A DNA stretch of 64,000 nt from JANYGA01 sp031420415 (GTDB taxonomy: Bacteria; Vulcanimicrobiota; Vulcanimicrobiia; Vulcanimicrobiales; Vulcanimicrobiaceae). The stretch covers positions 124,001-188,000 of the forward strand of contig JANOMT010000006.1 in assembly GCA_031420415.1 (NCBI GenBank), in the 5' to 3' direction. The translations under genes and the position numbers were made by a program. How positions within the stretch are numbered: position 1 is the first letter of the stretch; each line of letters begins with the position of its first letter. Under the pieces are notes generated by a model that did not search any database, was not told the origin of the DNA, and saw nothing but the letters and a program-made list of their open reading frames with translations. This document shows, in pieces, positions 52,407 through 61,377 of the stretch.

Positions 52407-53218
52407 TGCTCGCACCCGCGCGCGAGGGCCTAAAAATGCACGGCGCGCAGAATACGTTCGTCCTCGTCGATGCGCGCGAGCGTGCATATGCGGACTACGC
52501 GGCGTTGGCTCGAATCGTGTGCGCGCCCGGCGGCGGCTTCGAGGGGGCCGACGGGTTACTCGTCGTCGGTGAAGCGGCAGACGCGCTCGCGGAGATGCGT
52601 ATCTTCAATGCCGATGGGAGCGAGCCCGAGATGTGTGGGAACGGCGTGCGTTGCGTCGCGCGCTATCTCGTCGATCGAGGCGCGGCTCAGAGGTTTACGA
52701 TCGCCACGCTCGCGGGCCCGATTGCAACGGAGATCGTCGCGCGCGATCCGTTCGAAGCGCGGATCGATGTCGGTCCCGTGATGTTTCCGTACGATGCGCG
52801 CCTCGAAACGATCGATGCGCTCGGAACGACGTGGTTCTTCGTTGCGGTATCGCTCGGAAATCCGCACGCGGTCGTCTTCGTCGATGACGTCGCGGCAGTC
52901 GACCTCGAAGCACTCGGTCGCGCCTTCAACGCGCACGCGCGTTTTCCGCAAGGGGTGAATCTGCACGTCGCGCGGATCGTTCCGACCGAAGGCGCGACGC
53001 TCGAGGTCCGTCATTACGAACGCGGCGTCGGGCTCACGCAAGCCTGTGGGACAGGAGCCGTCGCGAGCGCTGCCGTCGCGATCGCGACGCGCGGTTTCAC
53101 ATCGCCCGTGACCGTCCGCGTGCCCGGTGGTACGCTTCGCGTCGCGTGGCGCGCGGGCGCGAGCGCGCAACTGACGGGGCCTGCGGAGCCGCTCTTCACG
53201 CGTAGGTTACCGCAGTGA
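52403..53218 (+). CDS. dapF: diaminopimelate epimerase
   Basis: A 271-residue DapF. The two catalytic cysteines are C78 in EMCGNGVRC and C215 in ACGTGAVA. The enzyme turns LL- into meso-diaminopimelate for lysine and peptidoglycan synthesis. The frame starts at GTG 52403 (overlapping hfq), with an adjacent ATG that may be used instead. The usual N-terminal block is shorter and diverged (MHGAQNTFVLVD for the common HGLGNDFVVID), yet both active-site cysteines are kept. Its stop overlaps the radical SAM gene start. Confidence 0.94.
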   Translation: MMLAPAREGLKMHGAQNTFVLVDARERAYADYAALARIVCAPGGGFEGADGLLVVGEAADALAEMRIFNADGSEPEMCGNGVRCVARYLVDRGAAQRFTIATLAGPIATEIVARDPFEARIDVGPVMFPYDARLETIDALGTTWFFVAVSLGNPHAVVFVDDVAAVDLEALGRAFNAHARFPQGVNLHVARIVPTEGATLEVRHYERGVGLTQACGTGAVASAAVAIATRGFTSPVTVRVPGGTLRVAWRAGASAQLTGPAEPLFTRRLPQ

Positions 53219-54504
53219 GTCGTCGCTTCAAGACGCGCGGAGCGCGAAACGCCGCCGCCGCCGAACGCGCCGCACGCGTCGCCCCGAAATCGATCGGCCT
53301 CGCCTACGCAGACGACCTCGGTCGCATCTATTTCGACGATGAAGTCACACCGCTCGCCGATGGCGGCGACGTGCGCGTGCCGCGACGCGACGAACTCATC
53401 CTCGCGCCGCCGGGCACGCTCCCGACGATGCTGCCCGGTCGTGCACCATTACTTGAGGACTTTACGGTTCCCGATCGCCGCGTGACGCTCGGCGCGCTCT
53501 TGCCCGCAGGATATACGCGGCTCTTACTGCCGGCGTTTCGCACGGGGCCGAATGCGCCGACGTTGCCGCTTTTCGGTTACACCTATGCGTGCGTCGTCGA
53601 TGACGAACTCTACGTCGCAGCGATGCAGACCGACGCGAGCGACGACTGGACGCCCCGAACGTTCGCTGCGGGCGAACTCGAAGCGATCGTCGATGCGCGG
53701 CGCGAGCGCGATCCCGGCAACGGTGTCCTCGCGCAACTCGCGACGTGCTCGCTTTCGTACGCGTGCTTCACGGCGCAGAACGTCTTCCTCGAACGCGGTG
53801 AAGCGGCACTCCCCGTCTCCCCGAAATGTAACGCGCGGTGTATCGGCTGCATCTCCGAACAAGCTGCCGATGCCGGCATCCCCTCGCCGCAAACGCGCGT
53901 GCGCGATGAAACGAATGCAGAAGAACTGAGCCGCATCGCGATCGCGCATCTCGAAGCCGTTCCCGATGGCATCGTCTCGTTCGGTCAGGGATGCGAGGGC
54001 GAACCGCTTCTCCGCGCGACGACGATCGCGCGCGCGATCGAACGCATTCGTGCCGCGACCCGGGCGGGCACGATCAACATCAATACCAACGGCAGCATGC
54101 CGCAGAGCCTGCAGATGCTCGTCGATGCAGGGCTCGACGCGGTGCGCGTGAGCCTCAACTCATTCCGGCCGCACACCTACGCCGCGTACTATCGGCCGAT
54201 CGGGTACGATCTCGACGACGTTTTTGCAAGCGCACGGCTCGGCGTCGCCGCGAAGTTGCGCGTCTCGCTTAACTTGCTCACGCACCCTGGGGTTACCGAC
54301 GACGCGCGCGAGGTTGAGGCCGCAGATGCGTTCTTGGCCGAGGTTCCGGTGACGATGGTGCAGACGCGGACGCTCAACATCGATCCCGATCGATATTTCG
54401 CGGTCGTCGGTCGCCCCGAGACGGCACCGCTCGGTATGCGCACGGCGCTCCATCGCATCGGCCTACGCGGCGCGAGCGTCGGAAACTTCACCCACGCGCA
54501 TTAA
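53215..54504 (+). CDS. radical SAM protein of unknown specificity
   Basis: A 429-residue protein. An N-terminal region of about 195 residues that I do not recognise precedes the radical SAM domain, whose CxxxCxxC is C205, C209, C212 (KCNARCIGC). Later blocks SFGQGCEGEPLL, NINTNGSMPQSLQ and VRVSLNSFRPHTYAAYYRP are typical of the family. It overlaps dapF by four bases and ends the operon. Substrate unknown. Its stop region overlaps the end of the convergent rpiA by four bases. Confidence 0.85.
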   Translation: MSRRFKTRGARNAAAAERAARVAPKSIGLAYADDLGRIYFDDEVTPLADGGDVRVPRRDELILAPPGTLPTMLPGRAPLLEDFTVPDRRVTLGALLPAGYTRLLLPAFRTGPNAPTLPLFGYTYACVVDDELYVAAMQTDASDDWTPRTFAAGELEAIVDARRERDPGNGVLAQLATCSLSYACFTAQNVFLERGEAALPVSPKCNARCIGCISEQAADAGIPSPQTRVRDETNAEELSRIAIAHLEAVPDGIVSFGQGCEGEPLLRATTIARAIERIRAATRAGTININTNGSMPQSLQMLVDAGLDAVRVSLNSFRPHTYAAYYRPIGYDLDDVFASARLGVAAKLRVSLNLLTHPGVTDDAREVEAADAFLAEVPVTMVQTRTLNIDPDRYFAVVGRPETAPLGMRTALHRIGLRGASVGNFTHAH

Positions 54505-55217
54505 AACGTTAGGGCGCCATGCGCGGGGGGCGGAAGGGCCGCAACACTCCCGTCGGGTTTCGAGACGAAGACCGCCGACGCGAGCCCGATGAAGAGCCCG
54601 GTGCTCACGACACCGTGAATTTCGCGTAGGATCCGATCGAGTATTTGGGCTGAGGCAATCGCACCGAAACCACAATCGAGGATCGCGTTGCCGTTATCGC
54701 TCACGAACGCGCGACCGTCGTAACCGGATCGGCGGAGGATCACGTTGGCACCGAGCGCTTCGATCTCGCGTGCGACGAAGGCCGTCGAGAACGGCACGAC
54801 TTCGACGGGAAGCGGGAACCTGCCGAGGCGATCGACGCATTTTCGATCCGTCGCGATCACGACGAACGTCCGCGCCGAAAGTGCGACCGCCTTCTCGCGA
54901 AAGAGTGCGCCACCGCCGCCTTTGACGAGCGACCACTGCGGGTCGATCTCGTCGGTTCCGTCGATAGCGATATCGATCGGTTCGTCACCGAAGGCGACGA
55001 GCGGAATCTTCGCGTCGCGACACAAACGCTCGGTCTCGTGCGAGGTCGCGACCGCGCGGATACGCGCGCCGCCGGCGACGAGTTCACCGACACGTTCGAT
55101 TGCGTAGCGCATCGTCGAGCCACTGCCGAGTCCGATACAGCCATCCGTCGTCACGTACGCGTCGACGGCGTGAAGTGCGACGGCGCGCTTGGCATGTTCT
55201 TCGTCGGTTCCGTGCAT
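54501..55217 (-). CDS. rpiA: ribose-5-phosphate isomerase A
   Basis: A 238-residue RpiA. The phosphate-binding GLGSGSTM segment (about 30-37), the catalytic DGTDEID block (about 85-91, acidic residues), KGGGGAL with the conserved Lys, and a late LDCGF region are all present. It interconverts ribose-5-phosphate and ribulose-5-phosphate in the pentose phosphate pathway. It is a stand-alone gene converging on the radical SAM gene and divergent from the DUF1345-like gene. Confidence 0.95.
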   Translation of the reverse strand: MHGTDEEHAKRAVALHAVDAYVTTDGCIGLGSGSTMRYAIERVGELVAGGARIRAVATSHETERLCRDAKIPLVAFGDEPIDIAIDGTDEIDPQWSLVKGGGGALFREKAVALSARTFVVIATDRKCVDRLGRFPLPVEVVPFSTAFVAREIEALGANVILRRSGYDGRAFVSDNGNAILDCGFGAIASAQILDRILREIHGVVSTGLFIGLASAVFVSKPDGSVAALPPPAHGALTF

Positions 55218-55310
55218 GTACGGCGCTTACGCCGCGACGCGACGATCGTCCGCTCGTCATGAGAACGCCCGAAATGGAAGGTCGTTGTCCGAACCCGAAG
55301 TTAGCGACTC

Positions 55311-55982
55311 ATGGACAAGCTTACGTCAGAGGCCTGGGGTGCCGTCTCGCCGAGCGAGCCGCGCTGGCCCGCATCACTTTCCATCGTGTTTATCGCCGCG
55401 CTCAATTTCCTCTTACCGGGAAAATTTACGCTCGGACCGCCGTGGTTCGTGCCGTTGCTCGAAATGTTGCTCGTGATCCCACTCTCGCTCGCCGCACCGC
55501 GGCGTCGGCCGAAGGAGCGACGTTGGGAGCAAGTCGTCGGAACGATGTTGATCGCGATTGCCAATATCGCGAACGTGACCTCGCTCTTCTTGCTCGTGCA
55601 CCAACTCATTTTTAATGGGAAGGATATCACCGGTAAGGAATTGCTCTATTCGTCGGTTGCGATCTGGCTGACGAACGTCGTCGTCTTCGCGCTGTGGTAC
55701 TGGGAGATCGATCGCGGTGGCCCCGATGACCGGATGCGCGACGATCACGCGCAACCCGATTTTCTCTTTCCCCAAATGGTGACGCCCGCGTGCTCGAACG
55801 CGAAGTGGACGCCAACGTATTTCGATTATCTCTATGTGGCGTTCACCAACGCCACGGCGTTTAGTCCGACGGATACGATGCCGCTTACCGCAGCGGCGAA
55901 GATGTTGATGCTCGTGCAGTCGCTCGCATCGCTCGCCACGATTGCGATCGTCGCCTCGCGAGCGATCAATATCTTGGGGTGA
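55311..55982 (+). CDS. DUF1345-like membrane protein
   Basis: A 223-residue protein with about five membrane helices. The C-terminal stretch FTNATAFSPTDTMPLTAAAKMLMLVQSLASLATIAIVASRAINIL resembles the conserved end of DUF1345 and related small membrane proteins and recalls the selectivity and pore helix area of two-helix channels. No function is established. It ends 17 bases inside the convergent kdpC gene. A link to potassium handling is possible through this position but unproven. Confidence 0.7.
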   Translation: MDKLTSEAWGAVSPSEPRWPASLSIVFIAALNFLLPGKFTLGPPWFVPLLEMLLVIPLSLAAPRRRPKERRWEQVVGTMLIAIANIANVTSLFLLVHQLIFNGKDITGKELLYSSVAIWLTNVVVFALWYWEIDRGGPDDRMRDDHAQPDFLFPQMVTPACSNAKWTPTYFDYLYVAFTNATAFSPTDTMPLTAAAKMLMLVQSLASLATIAIVASRAINILG

Positions 55983-56601
55983 GGCCGTCCAATGCGAGGT
56001 TGAGTTCGAGGACGTTGACGTGCGGTTCGCCGAGTATTCCGAATTCGCGTCCTCGCACGAGCGCCGCGATGAGCGCGTCGACCTTCGAAAGAGTCGAATG
56101 GCGAAGACTCGCGATGCGCTGTGCCTGATAGGCTGCAGCCTCGGGTGAAATATCCGGATCGATGCCGCTCGCGCTCGAAGTTACGAGATCCATCGGTAGC
56201 GGGCGCGTCGTATTCGGATTGGCTTTTCGTAGGGCGGAGATGGTCGCTTTCGTCGTGTCGATCAATTTCTTCGAGGTCGGGCCGAGATTCGTGCCGCCGG
56301 TCGCGGTGGGATCGTAGCCGATCTTGCCTGCAGCTGACGGTCGACCGGTAAAATATTGCGGCTTCGTCCAGAGCTGGCCGATGATATCGGAACCGACGAT
56401 TTTACCGCCGACCGTGACGAGCGAACCGTTCGCCTGATGCGGGAAGACGATGCTCGCGATACCCGTCATCGCGAGCGGATAAACGATTCCGAGGAGTAGG
56501 ACCGTGACGATCGTGTAGATCGCCGAGGTCGCGAGGTGCGAGAGTGTCGTTTCGCGCTTCGTCGACGTCGGAAGGGGTTGCGGAATGGATGCGGATTTCA
56601 T
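55966..56601 (-). CDS. kdpC: potassium-transporting ATPase subunit KdpC
   Basis: A 211-residue KdpC with one N-terminal membrane helix (about 28-52) and a periplasmic domain containing YFTGRPSAAG and VTSSASGIDPDISPEAAAYQAQRIA, both diagnostic. It stabilises the KdpFABC complex and is thought to aid nucleotide or ion affinity. It is the last gene of the leftward kdp operon, 14 bases after kdpB. Its final bases overlap the end of the membrane gene on the other strand. Confidence 0.95.
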   Translation of the reverse strand: MKSASIPQPLPTSTKRETTLSHLATSAIYTIVTVLLLGIVYPLAMTGIASIVFPHQANGSLVTVGGKIVGSDIIGQLWTKPQYFTGRPSAAGKIGYDPTATGGTNLGPTSKKLIDTTKATISALRKANPNTTRPLPMDLVTSSASGIDPDISPEAAAYQAQRIASLRHSTLSKVDALIAALVRGREFGILGEPHVNVLELNLALDGLTPRY

Positions 56602-56615
56602 GTTTTCCTCGGAAG

Positions 56616-58658
56616 CTACGTGAGGTGGAGTGCGGAGAGGATCACGTCGATGATCTTGATACCGGCGAAAGGAATGGTGATGCCGCCAAGGCCGTAGAGT
56701 AAGACGTTGTCGCGGAGCACCACATTGGCGCCACGCGGTTTGTACGGTACGCCGCGTAGCGCGAGCGGGATGAGCGCGATGATGATGAGGGCGTTAAAGA
56801 TCACGGCGGAGAGAATCGCGCTCTGCGGCGTCGCGAGATGCATCACGTTGAGCGCTTGCATCGCGGGATACGTCGTGACGAACATCGCCGGAAGGATCGC
56901 GAAATATTTCGCGACGTCGTTTGCAATCGAGAAGGTCGTGAGCGCACCACGCGTCATGAGGAGCTGCTTGCCGACTTCGACGACTTCGATAAGTTTGGTC
57001 GGATCCGAATCGAGATCGACCATGTTTCCCGCTTCTTTTGCGGCTTGGGTGCCGGAGTTCATCGCGACGCCGACGTCGGCTTGGGCGAGCGCCGGTGCGT
57101 CGTTGGTGCCGTCGCCCGTCATCGCGACGAGTCGTCCGGAACTCTGCTCGCGCTTGATGAGCGCCATCTTCGTTTCCGGCGTGGCCTCGGCGAGGAAATC
57201 GTCGACGCCCGCTTCGCGCGCGATCGCGCTCGCCGTGAGTGGATTATCGCCCGTGACCATGATCGTACGAATGCCCATCGCGCGCAGGCGATCGAAACGC
57301 GCTTTCATATTGGGCTTAAGGATATCTTTAAGATAGATAACGCCGAGGATCTTGCCGTCTTCGGCAAGCAAGAGCGGCGTGCCGCCGGCGCGCGCGATGC
57401 GCTCGACGTCGGGTGCGAGTTCGGAGCCGCCGGGATCCCCGCCACGTTCGCGCACCCACGCACGCACGGCATCGGGCGCGCCTTTACGGATCGCGCGGCC
57501 GCCTCGAAAATCCAGGCCGCTCATTCGCGTGTATGCGGAGAAGGGCACGAAGGTCGCGTCGGCCGGTGCCTTGCCGTCGTTTCCGGGCGCGGTCGCGACG
57601 TCGGGTTCGGCGAGCGCGACGATCGAGCGTCCTTCGGGTGTTTCATCCGCGAGCGACGAGTAGTACGCGGCGAGCGATGCCGCCGTGCGTTCGACACCGG
57701 GTGCGAGGACGATCTCCGTCGCCTGACGATTACCGAGCGTGATCGTGCCCGTCTTATCGAGCAAGAGCGTATCGACGTCGCCCGCCGCTTCGACGGCGCG
57801 ACCGCTCATCGCGAGAACGTTGCGTTGCAGCACGCGATCCATCCCCGCGATGCCGATGGCCGAGAGCAGGCCGCCGATCGTCGTCGGAATGAGACAGACC
57901 AGGAGCGCGACGAGCACCGTAACGCTCTGGACGGTCCCGGCGTAAATCGAGAACGGCCCGAGCGTTGCGACCGCGATGACGAAGATCATCGTCAAGCCCG
58001 AAAGCAAGATCGAGAGCGCGATCTCGTTCGGTGTTTTCTGTCGCGCCGCGCCTTCGACGAGGGAGATCATGCGATCGAGAAACGATTCGCCGGGATTCGA
58101 TCCGATGCGCACGACGATGTAATCCGAAAGCACGCGCGTACCGCCCGTGACCGCGCTGCGATCGCCGCCGGATTCGCGAATGACGGGCGCGGATTCACCC
58201 GTAATCGCCGATTCATCCACGGAGGCCGCGCCCTCGATCACCTCGCCGTCGCCGGCGATGACTTCGTTCGGCTCGACGCGGATGAGATCGCCTTTGCGCA
58301 ACTCGTTCGCGTTGACGTCCACGAGCTGCCCGTCGACGACCTTACGCGCTTTCGTATCGCTCTTGGTACGGCGTAGGAAATCGGCTTGCGCTTTACCGCG
58401 ACCTTCGGCGACGGCTTCGGCGAAGTTCGCGAAGATGACGGTAAACCAGAGCCACAAAGCGATCGCGAGATCGAAGCCCGCATCTTTACCGCCGCGTGCG
58501 AAGAGATCGCGGAGCCAGAAGAGTGAGACGACGAGCGCGCTCACTTCCACGATAAACATGACGGGGTTGCGCGCCTGCCAACGCGGATCGAGTTTCGCAA
58601 ACGAATCCACGATCGCACGTGTGATGATCGCGCGGTCGAAAAGCGAGCGATCTCTCAT
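56616..58658 (-). CDS. kdpB: potassium-transporting P-type ATPase subunit KdpB
   Basis: A 680-residue P-type ATPase. It has the phosphorylation motif DKTGT at D301, the actuator loop TGES (about 153-156), a nucleotide domain with KGAPDAV, and the hinge MTGDGTNDAPALAQADVG. It hydrolyses ATP to drive potassium through KdpA at high affinity. Start overlaps the kdpA stop by four bases. All catalytic motifs are intact, and length matches the family. Confidence 0.97.
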   Translation of the reverse strand: MRDRSLFDRAIITRAIVDSFAKLDPRWQARNPVMFIVEVSALVVSLFWLRDLFARGGKDAGFDLAIALWLWFTVIFANFAEAVAEGRGKAQADFLRRTKSDTKARKVVDGQLVDVNANELRKGDLIRVEPNEVIAGDGEVIEGAASVDESAITGESAPVIRESGGDRSAVTGGTRVLSDYIVVRIGSNPGESFLDRMISLVEGAARQKTPNEIALSILLSGLTMIFVIAVATLGPFSIYAGTVQSVTVLVALLVCLIPTTIGGLLSAIGIAGMDRVLQRNVLAMSGRAVEAAGDVDTLLLDKTGTITLGNRQATEIVLAPGVERTAASLAAYYSSLADETPEGRSIVALAEPDVATAPGNDGKAPADATFVPFSAYTRMSGLDFRGGRAIRKGAPDAVRAWVRERGGDPGGSELAPDVERIARAGGTPLLLAEDGKILGVIYLKDILKPNMKARFDRLRAMGIRTIMVTGDNPLTASAIAREAGVDDFLAEATPETKMALIKREQSSGRLVAMTGDGTNDAPALAQADVGVAMNSGTQAAKEAGNMVDLDSDPTKLIEVVEVGKQLLMTRGALTTFSIANDVAKYFAILPAMFVTTYPAMQALNVMHLATPQSAILSAVIFNALIIIALIPLALRGVPYKPRGANVVLRDNVLLYGLGGITIPFAGIKIIDVILSALHLT

Positions 58659-60355
58659 AGCGTTTTTCCTTGCAGCATTTGGAGATGTTCCACGATCGGG
58701 CCGAGCGCATCGGCGGGAACGAAGGTGAGCAAGCCGACGATCACGATCACGCCGAGCAACAACACGATGAAGATCGGTGAATACGTGGTGAACGTTCCGA
58801 CGGTTTCGGGAACGCTCGTCTTTCCGGCGAGACTCCCCGCGAGGACGACGGCGGGAATGATGAAGAGGAAGCGACCGGCGAGCATCGCGATACCGAGCGC
58901 GATATTGTAGTATTGGTTGCCGCCAAGGCCCGCGAAAGCGCTCCCGTTATTCTCCGTGGCCGACGAGAACGCGTAGAGTACCTCGGAGAATCCGTGCGCG
59001 CCCGCGTTACCGAGCGTCGCGACACCGGCGGGCAGCACGATCGATGTCGCGGTTCCGATCAACCCGAAGATGGGAAGGACGAGCACGCCGAGGATCGCGA
59101 GCTGGACCTCGCGGCGTTCGATCTTCTTCCCGAGAAACTCGGGCGTTCGCCCGACCATGAGGCCCGCGATGAAGACCGTGAGCACGACGAAGATCAGCAT
59201 GCCGTACAGCCCCGTACCGATTCCACCGAAGACGATTTCACCGAGTTGCATGTCGAGCAACGGCACGAGTCCGCCGAGCGGCGTCCACGAATCGTGCGTG
59301 GAGTTGACGGCACCCGTCGACGTGTCGGTCGAGATCGTGCCGAAGAGCGTCGAAGCCGCGATACCGAATCGCGTCTCTTTGCCCTCCATATTCGCACCGG
59401 CCACGCCGAGCTGGTGCACGATCGGGTTCCCCGCGCTCTCAGCCGTAAACGCACTCGTAAATCCGACGAAGAAGAGGACGCTCATCGCAGCGAAAAGCGC
59501 CCATCCTTGACGCTGGTCCCTGGCGAAGCGGCCGTACGTATACGTGAGAGCCGACGAGATGAGAAACATCGCGAGCATTTCGAGGAGGTTGCTGAATCCG
59601 GTCGGATTTTCGTTCGGCGACGCCGAGTTCGCATTGACGAAGCCACCGCCGTTGGTGCCGAGTTCCTTGATCGCTTCTTGCGACGCCATCGGACCCTGCG
59701 TGATCGCTTGCTTCATGCCTTCGATCGATCGCGCGTCGGTGTAGGCGTGAAAATTTTGCGGGACGCCCTGGAAGACGAGCACGAGCCCGAAGACGACGGA
59801 GAACGGCACGAGGACGTAGAGTAACGCGCGCGTCATGTCGACCCAAAAATTTCCGAGGGTCGTGCGATCGGTCCGCGTCACGCCACGGATCACGGCGATC
59901 GCGACTGCGAGACCGGCGGCCGCCGAAACGAAATTATGCCAGCCCAGACCCGCCATCTGTGAGAGATAGCTCATCGTGCTCTCTCCCGAATAGAACTGCC
60001 AGTTCGTATTGGTTAAGAAGCTTACCGCCACGTTCCACGCGTTGTCGGGCGTGAGGTTGTCGAACCCTTGCGGATTGAGCGGCAGATATTTTTGCGTGCG
60101 TAGGAGCGTGTAGAGATACGCGAGCCCGACGGCGCTAAATGCGAAAAGTGCGAGCAGGTACGACGTCGCAGACATCTCGCGTTTTGGGTCGATTCGCAAG
60201 ACGCGGTAGAAACCGGACTCGACGCCTGCGAAGACGGCTGAGAGCATCGTACGTTCGCCCGAGAAAACGCGCGCGAGATAGATCCCGAGCGGTTTGGTCA
60301 GTGCGACGACGAGCGCGAAAAAAAGTGCGGCTTGAAGCCACCCAAAAACGGTCAT
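58655..60355 (-). CDS. kdpA: potassium-transporting ATPase potassium-binding subunit KdpA
   Basis: A 566-residue channel-like subunit with ten or so membrane helices and four pseudo-repeats. The filter-like segments include SFLTNTNWQFYSGE (about 113-126), ELGTNGGGFVNANSA and the late FSSATENNGSAFAGL. It belongs to the SKT superfamily and selects potassium. It starts 12 bases after kdpF and overlaps kdpB. Confidence 0.97.
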   Translation of the reverse strand: MTVFGWLQAALFFALVVALTKPLGIYLARVFSGERTMLSAVFAGVESGFYRVLRIDPKREMSATSYLLALFAFSAVGLAYLYTLLRTQKYLPLNPQGFDNLTPDNAWNVAVSFLTNTNWQFYSGESTMSYLSQMAGLGWHNFVSAAAGLAVAIAVIRGVTRTDRTTLGNFWVDMTRALLYVLVPFSVVFGLVLVFQGVPQNFHAYTDARSIEGMKQAITQGPMASQEAIKELGTNGGGFVNANSASPNENPTGFSNLLEMLAMFLISSALTYTYGRFARDQRQGWALFAAMSVLFFVGFTSAFTAESAGNPIVHQLGVAGANMEGKETRFGIAASTLFGTISTDTSTGAVNSTHDSWTPLGGLVPLLDMQLGEIVFGGIGTGLYGMLIFVVLTVFIAGLMVGRTPEFLGKKIERREVQLAILGVLVLPIFGLIGTATSIVLPAGVATLGNAGAHGFSEVLYAFSSATENNGSAFAGLGGNQYYNIALGIAMLAGRFLFIIPAVVLAGSLAGKTSVPETVGTFTTYSPIFIVLLLGVIVIVGLLTFVPADALGPIVEHLQMLQGKTL

Positions 60356-60367
60356 GGCGCTCGGCTC

Positions 60368-60454
60368 CTAAAACTTGTCGGGTCGGAGCATCGCGTAGGT
60401 CAGATACGCGAGCGTTGCGGCGGCCAGCACGAGGCCGAGCACGTTGTCGAACAT
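60368..60454 (-). CDS. kdpF: potassium-transporting ATPase small subunit KdpF
   Basis: A 28-residue single-helix protein reading MFDNVLGLVLAAATLAYL and ending TYAMLRPDKF, the typical KdpF sequence (most family members end in RPExF). It stabilises the KdpABC complex in the membrane. It lies between the upstream mini-ORF (5 base gap) and kdpA (12 base gap). Confidence 0.92.
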   Translation of the reverse strand: MFDNVLGLVLAAATLAYLTYAMLRPDKF

Positions 60455-60459
60455 CGCCG

Positions 60460-60552
60460 TCAGATACGATCGCACGCGCGAACGTATGCATCGAACATGG
60501 CGAACGCTACGAACGTGAGCACGAGTAACGAGCCCTCGAGGAGTAACATCAT
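60460..60552 (-). CDS. 30-residue membrane mini-ORF leading the kdp operon (candidate)
   Basis: A frame beginning with two ATGs and encoding one hydrophobic helix (MMLLLEGSLLVLTFVAFAMF) followed by DAYVRACDRI. It ends 5 bases before the kdpF start, a spacing that suggests coupling. The helix-plus-charged-tail form resembles KdpF but is a different sequence. No clear ribosome site precedes it. It could be a second small subunit or a leader peptide. Confidence 0.5.
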   Translation of the reverse strand: MMLLLEGSLLVLTFVAFAMFDAYVRACDRI

Positions 60553-60762
60553 GCGGAAAACATAGTGGTTTGGGCAGGGTGCCGGGAGCCGTCGTCCGGA
60601 TGATCCGAACGGACGTTCGTGCTGCGGCGGAGGCGCAACGGTTCTCGCGTAGGATGCGTTTATCTACCGTGTGCCACGAATCGACAAACCGCTGCGAGGT
60701 GTCGAAGTCGGTCTCGCGTGGTAAGTGATATCCGATAACGTATTTGGAGGCTATATATTCTT
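60553..60762. other. intergenic region between the divergent kdp operon and secreted-protein gene
   Basis: Holds promoters for both directions. A short hairpin (cgtccg ... cggacg, about 60591-60613) is visible. I do not recognise a riboswitch. GGAGG at about 60746-60750 serves the rightward gene, though with long spacing (about 12 bases). Confidence 0.35.
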
Positions 60763-61320
60763 ATGAAATTCATCGCCACGGCGGCTGCGGCTGTCCTCAT
60801 CGGTCTTTCCCCTCTCGCGGCGTCGGCCGCCATTTCGGTCGGCACGCAGCTGACCGGGTCGATGGATCGATCGCTAAGTTCGAACCATGCAACGGTCGGC
60901 GAGCCGTTCACGCTGAGCGGCGTTCGCTCGAGCGATAACAACATTACGGGCGCGAAGGTCTACGGCCACGTTACCGACGTGCAAAAAGCTGGCCAGGGCA
61001 CGCCTGGGAAGATCTCGCTTGCGTACGATCGTCTCGTAACGCGTAGTGGCACTTCGTATGCGATCAGCGGTAACACGGTCAGCGCGGCGGTCGCGACGAA
61101 AAGCAATGCCGTGAAAGAGATCGGCGGAGCCGTCGTCGGCAATATCATCGGCAACTATGTCGGCAAACACGTTGGCGGCCTCGGGGCCTCCCTCGGCGGC
61201 ATCGCGGGCGCGGCCGGCGGCTATCTTGCGGCGAAAAACAACCGGCAAAACGTCGAGATCGCCCCAAACGCGGCAGTAACCCTTCAGATCGCACGAGCTC
61301 GTCAACAAGCGACACGCTAA
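60763..61320 (+). CDS. secreted glycine-zipper protein of unknown function
   Basis: A 185-residue protein with a Sec signal peptide (cleavage near ASAAIS), a beta-rich middle (about 25-115) and a hydrophobic glycine-zipper segment (about 122-163: GGAVVGNIIGNYVGKHVGGLG). Such zippers insert in or line the outer membrane, as in Rick_17kDa/SlyB-like proteins. There is no lipobox. It lies between the kdp operon and the KdpD-like gene. A hairpin terminator follows at once. Confidence 0.75.
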   Translation: MKFIATAAAAVLIGLSPLAASAAISVGTQLTGSMDRSLSSNHATVGEPFTLSGVRSSDNNITGAKVYGHVTDVQKAGQGTPGKISLAYDRLVTRSGTSYAISGNTVSAAVATKSNAVKEIGGAVVGNIIGNYVGKHVGGLGASLGGIAGAAGGYLAAKNNRQNVEIAPNAAVTLQIARARQQATR

Positions 61321-61343
61321 CACCTTAGCGGGAACGTACGAAG

Positions 61344-61372
61344 AATGGACCTCGAACGCGGGGTCCATTTTT
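61344..61372 (+). terminator. intrinsic terminator after the glycine-zipper gene
   Basis: An 8-bp perfect stem, aatggacc (61344-61351) and ggtccatt (61362-61369), runs into a T run on the plus strand. It may also serve the leftward KdpD-like gene, which ends just beyond at 61378. Confidence 0.85.
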
Positions 61373-61377
61373 CGTTT

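Noticed and set aside
56838..58376. 512-codon plus-strand frame across kdpB
   Set aside because: Arg/His/Asp-rich antisense frame of a well-identified ATPase.
60553..60762. possible cyclic di-AMP (ydaO) or other riboswitch before the kdp operon
   Set aside because: The conserved ydaO blocks are not present on the minus strand; only a short hairpin is visible.
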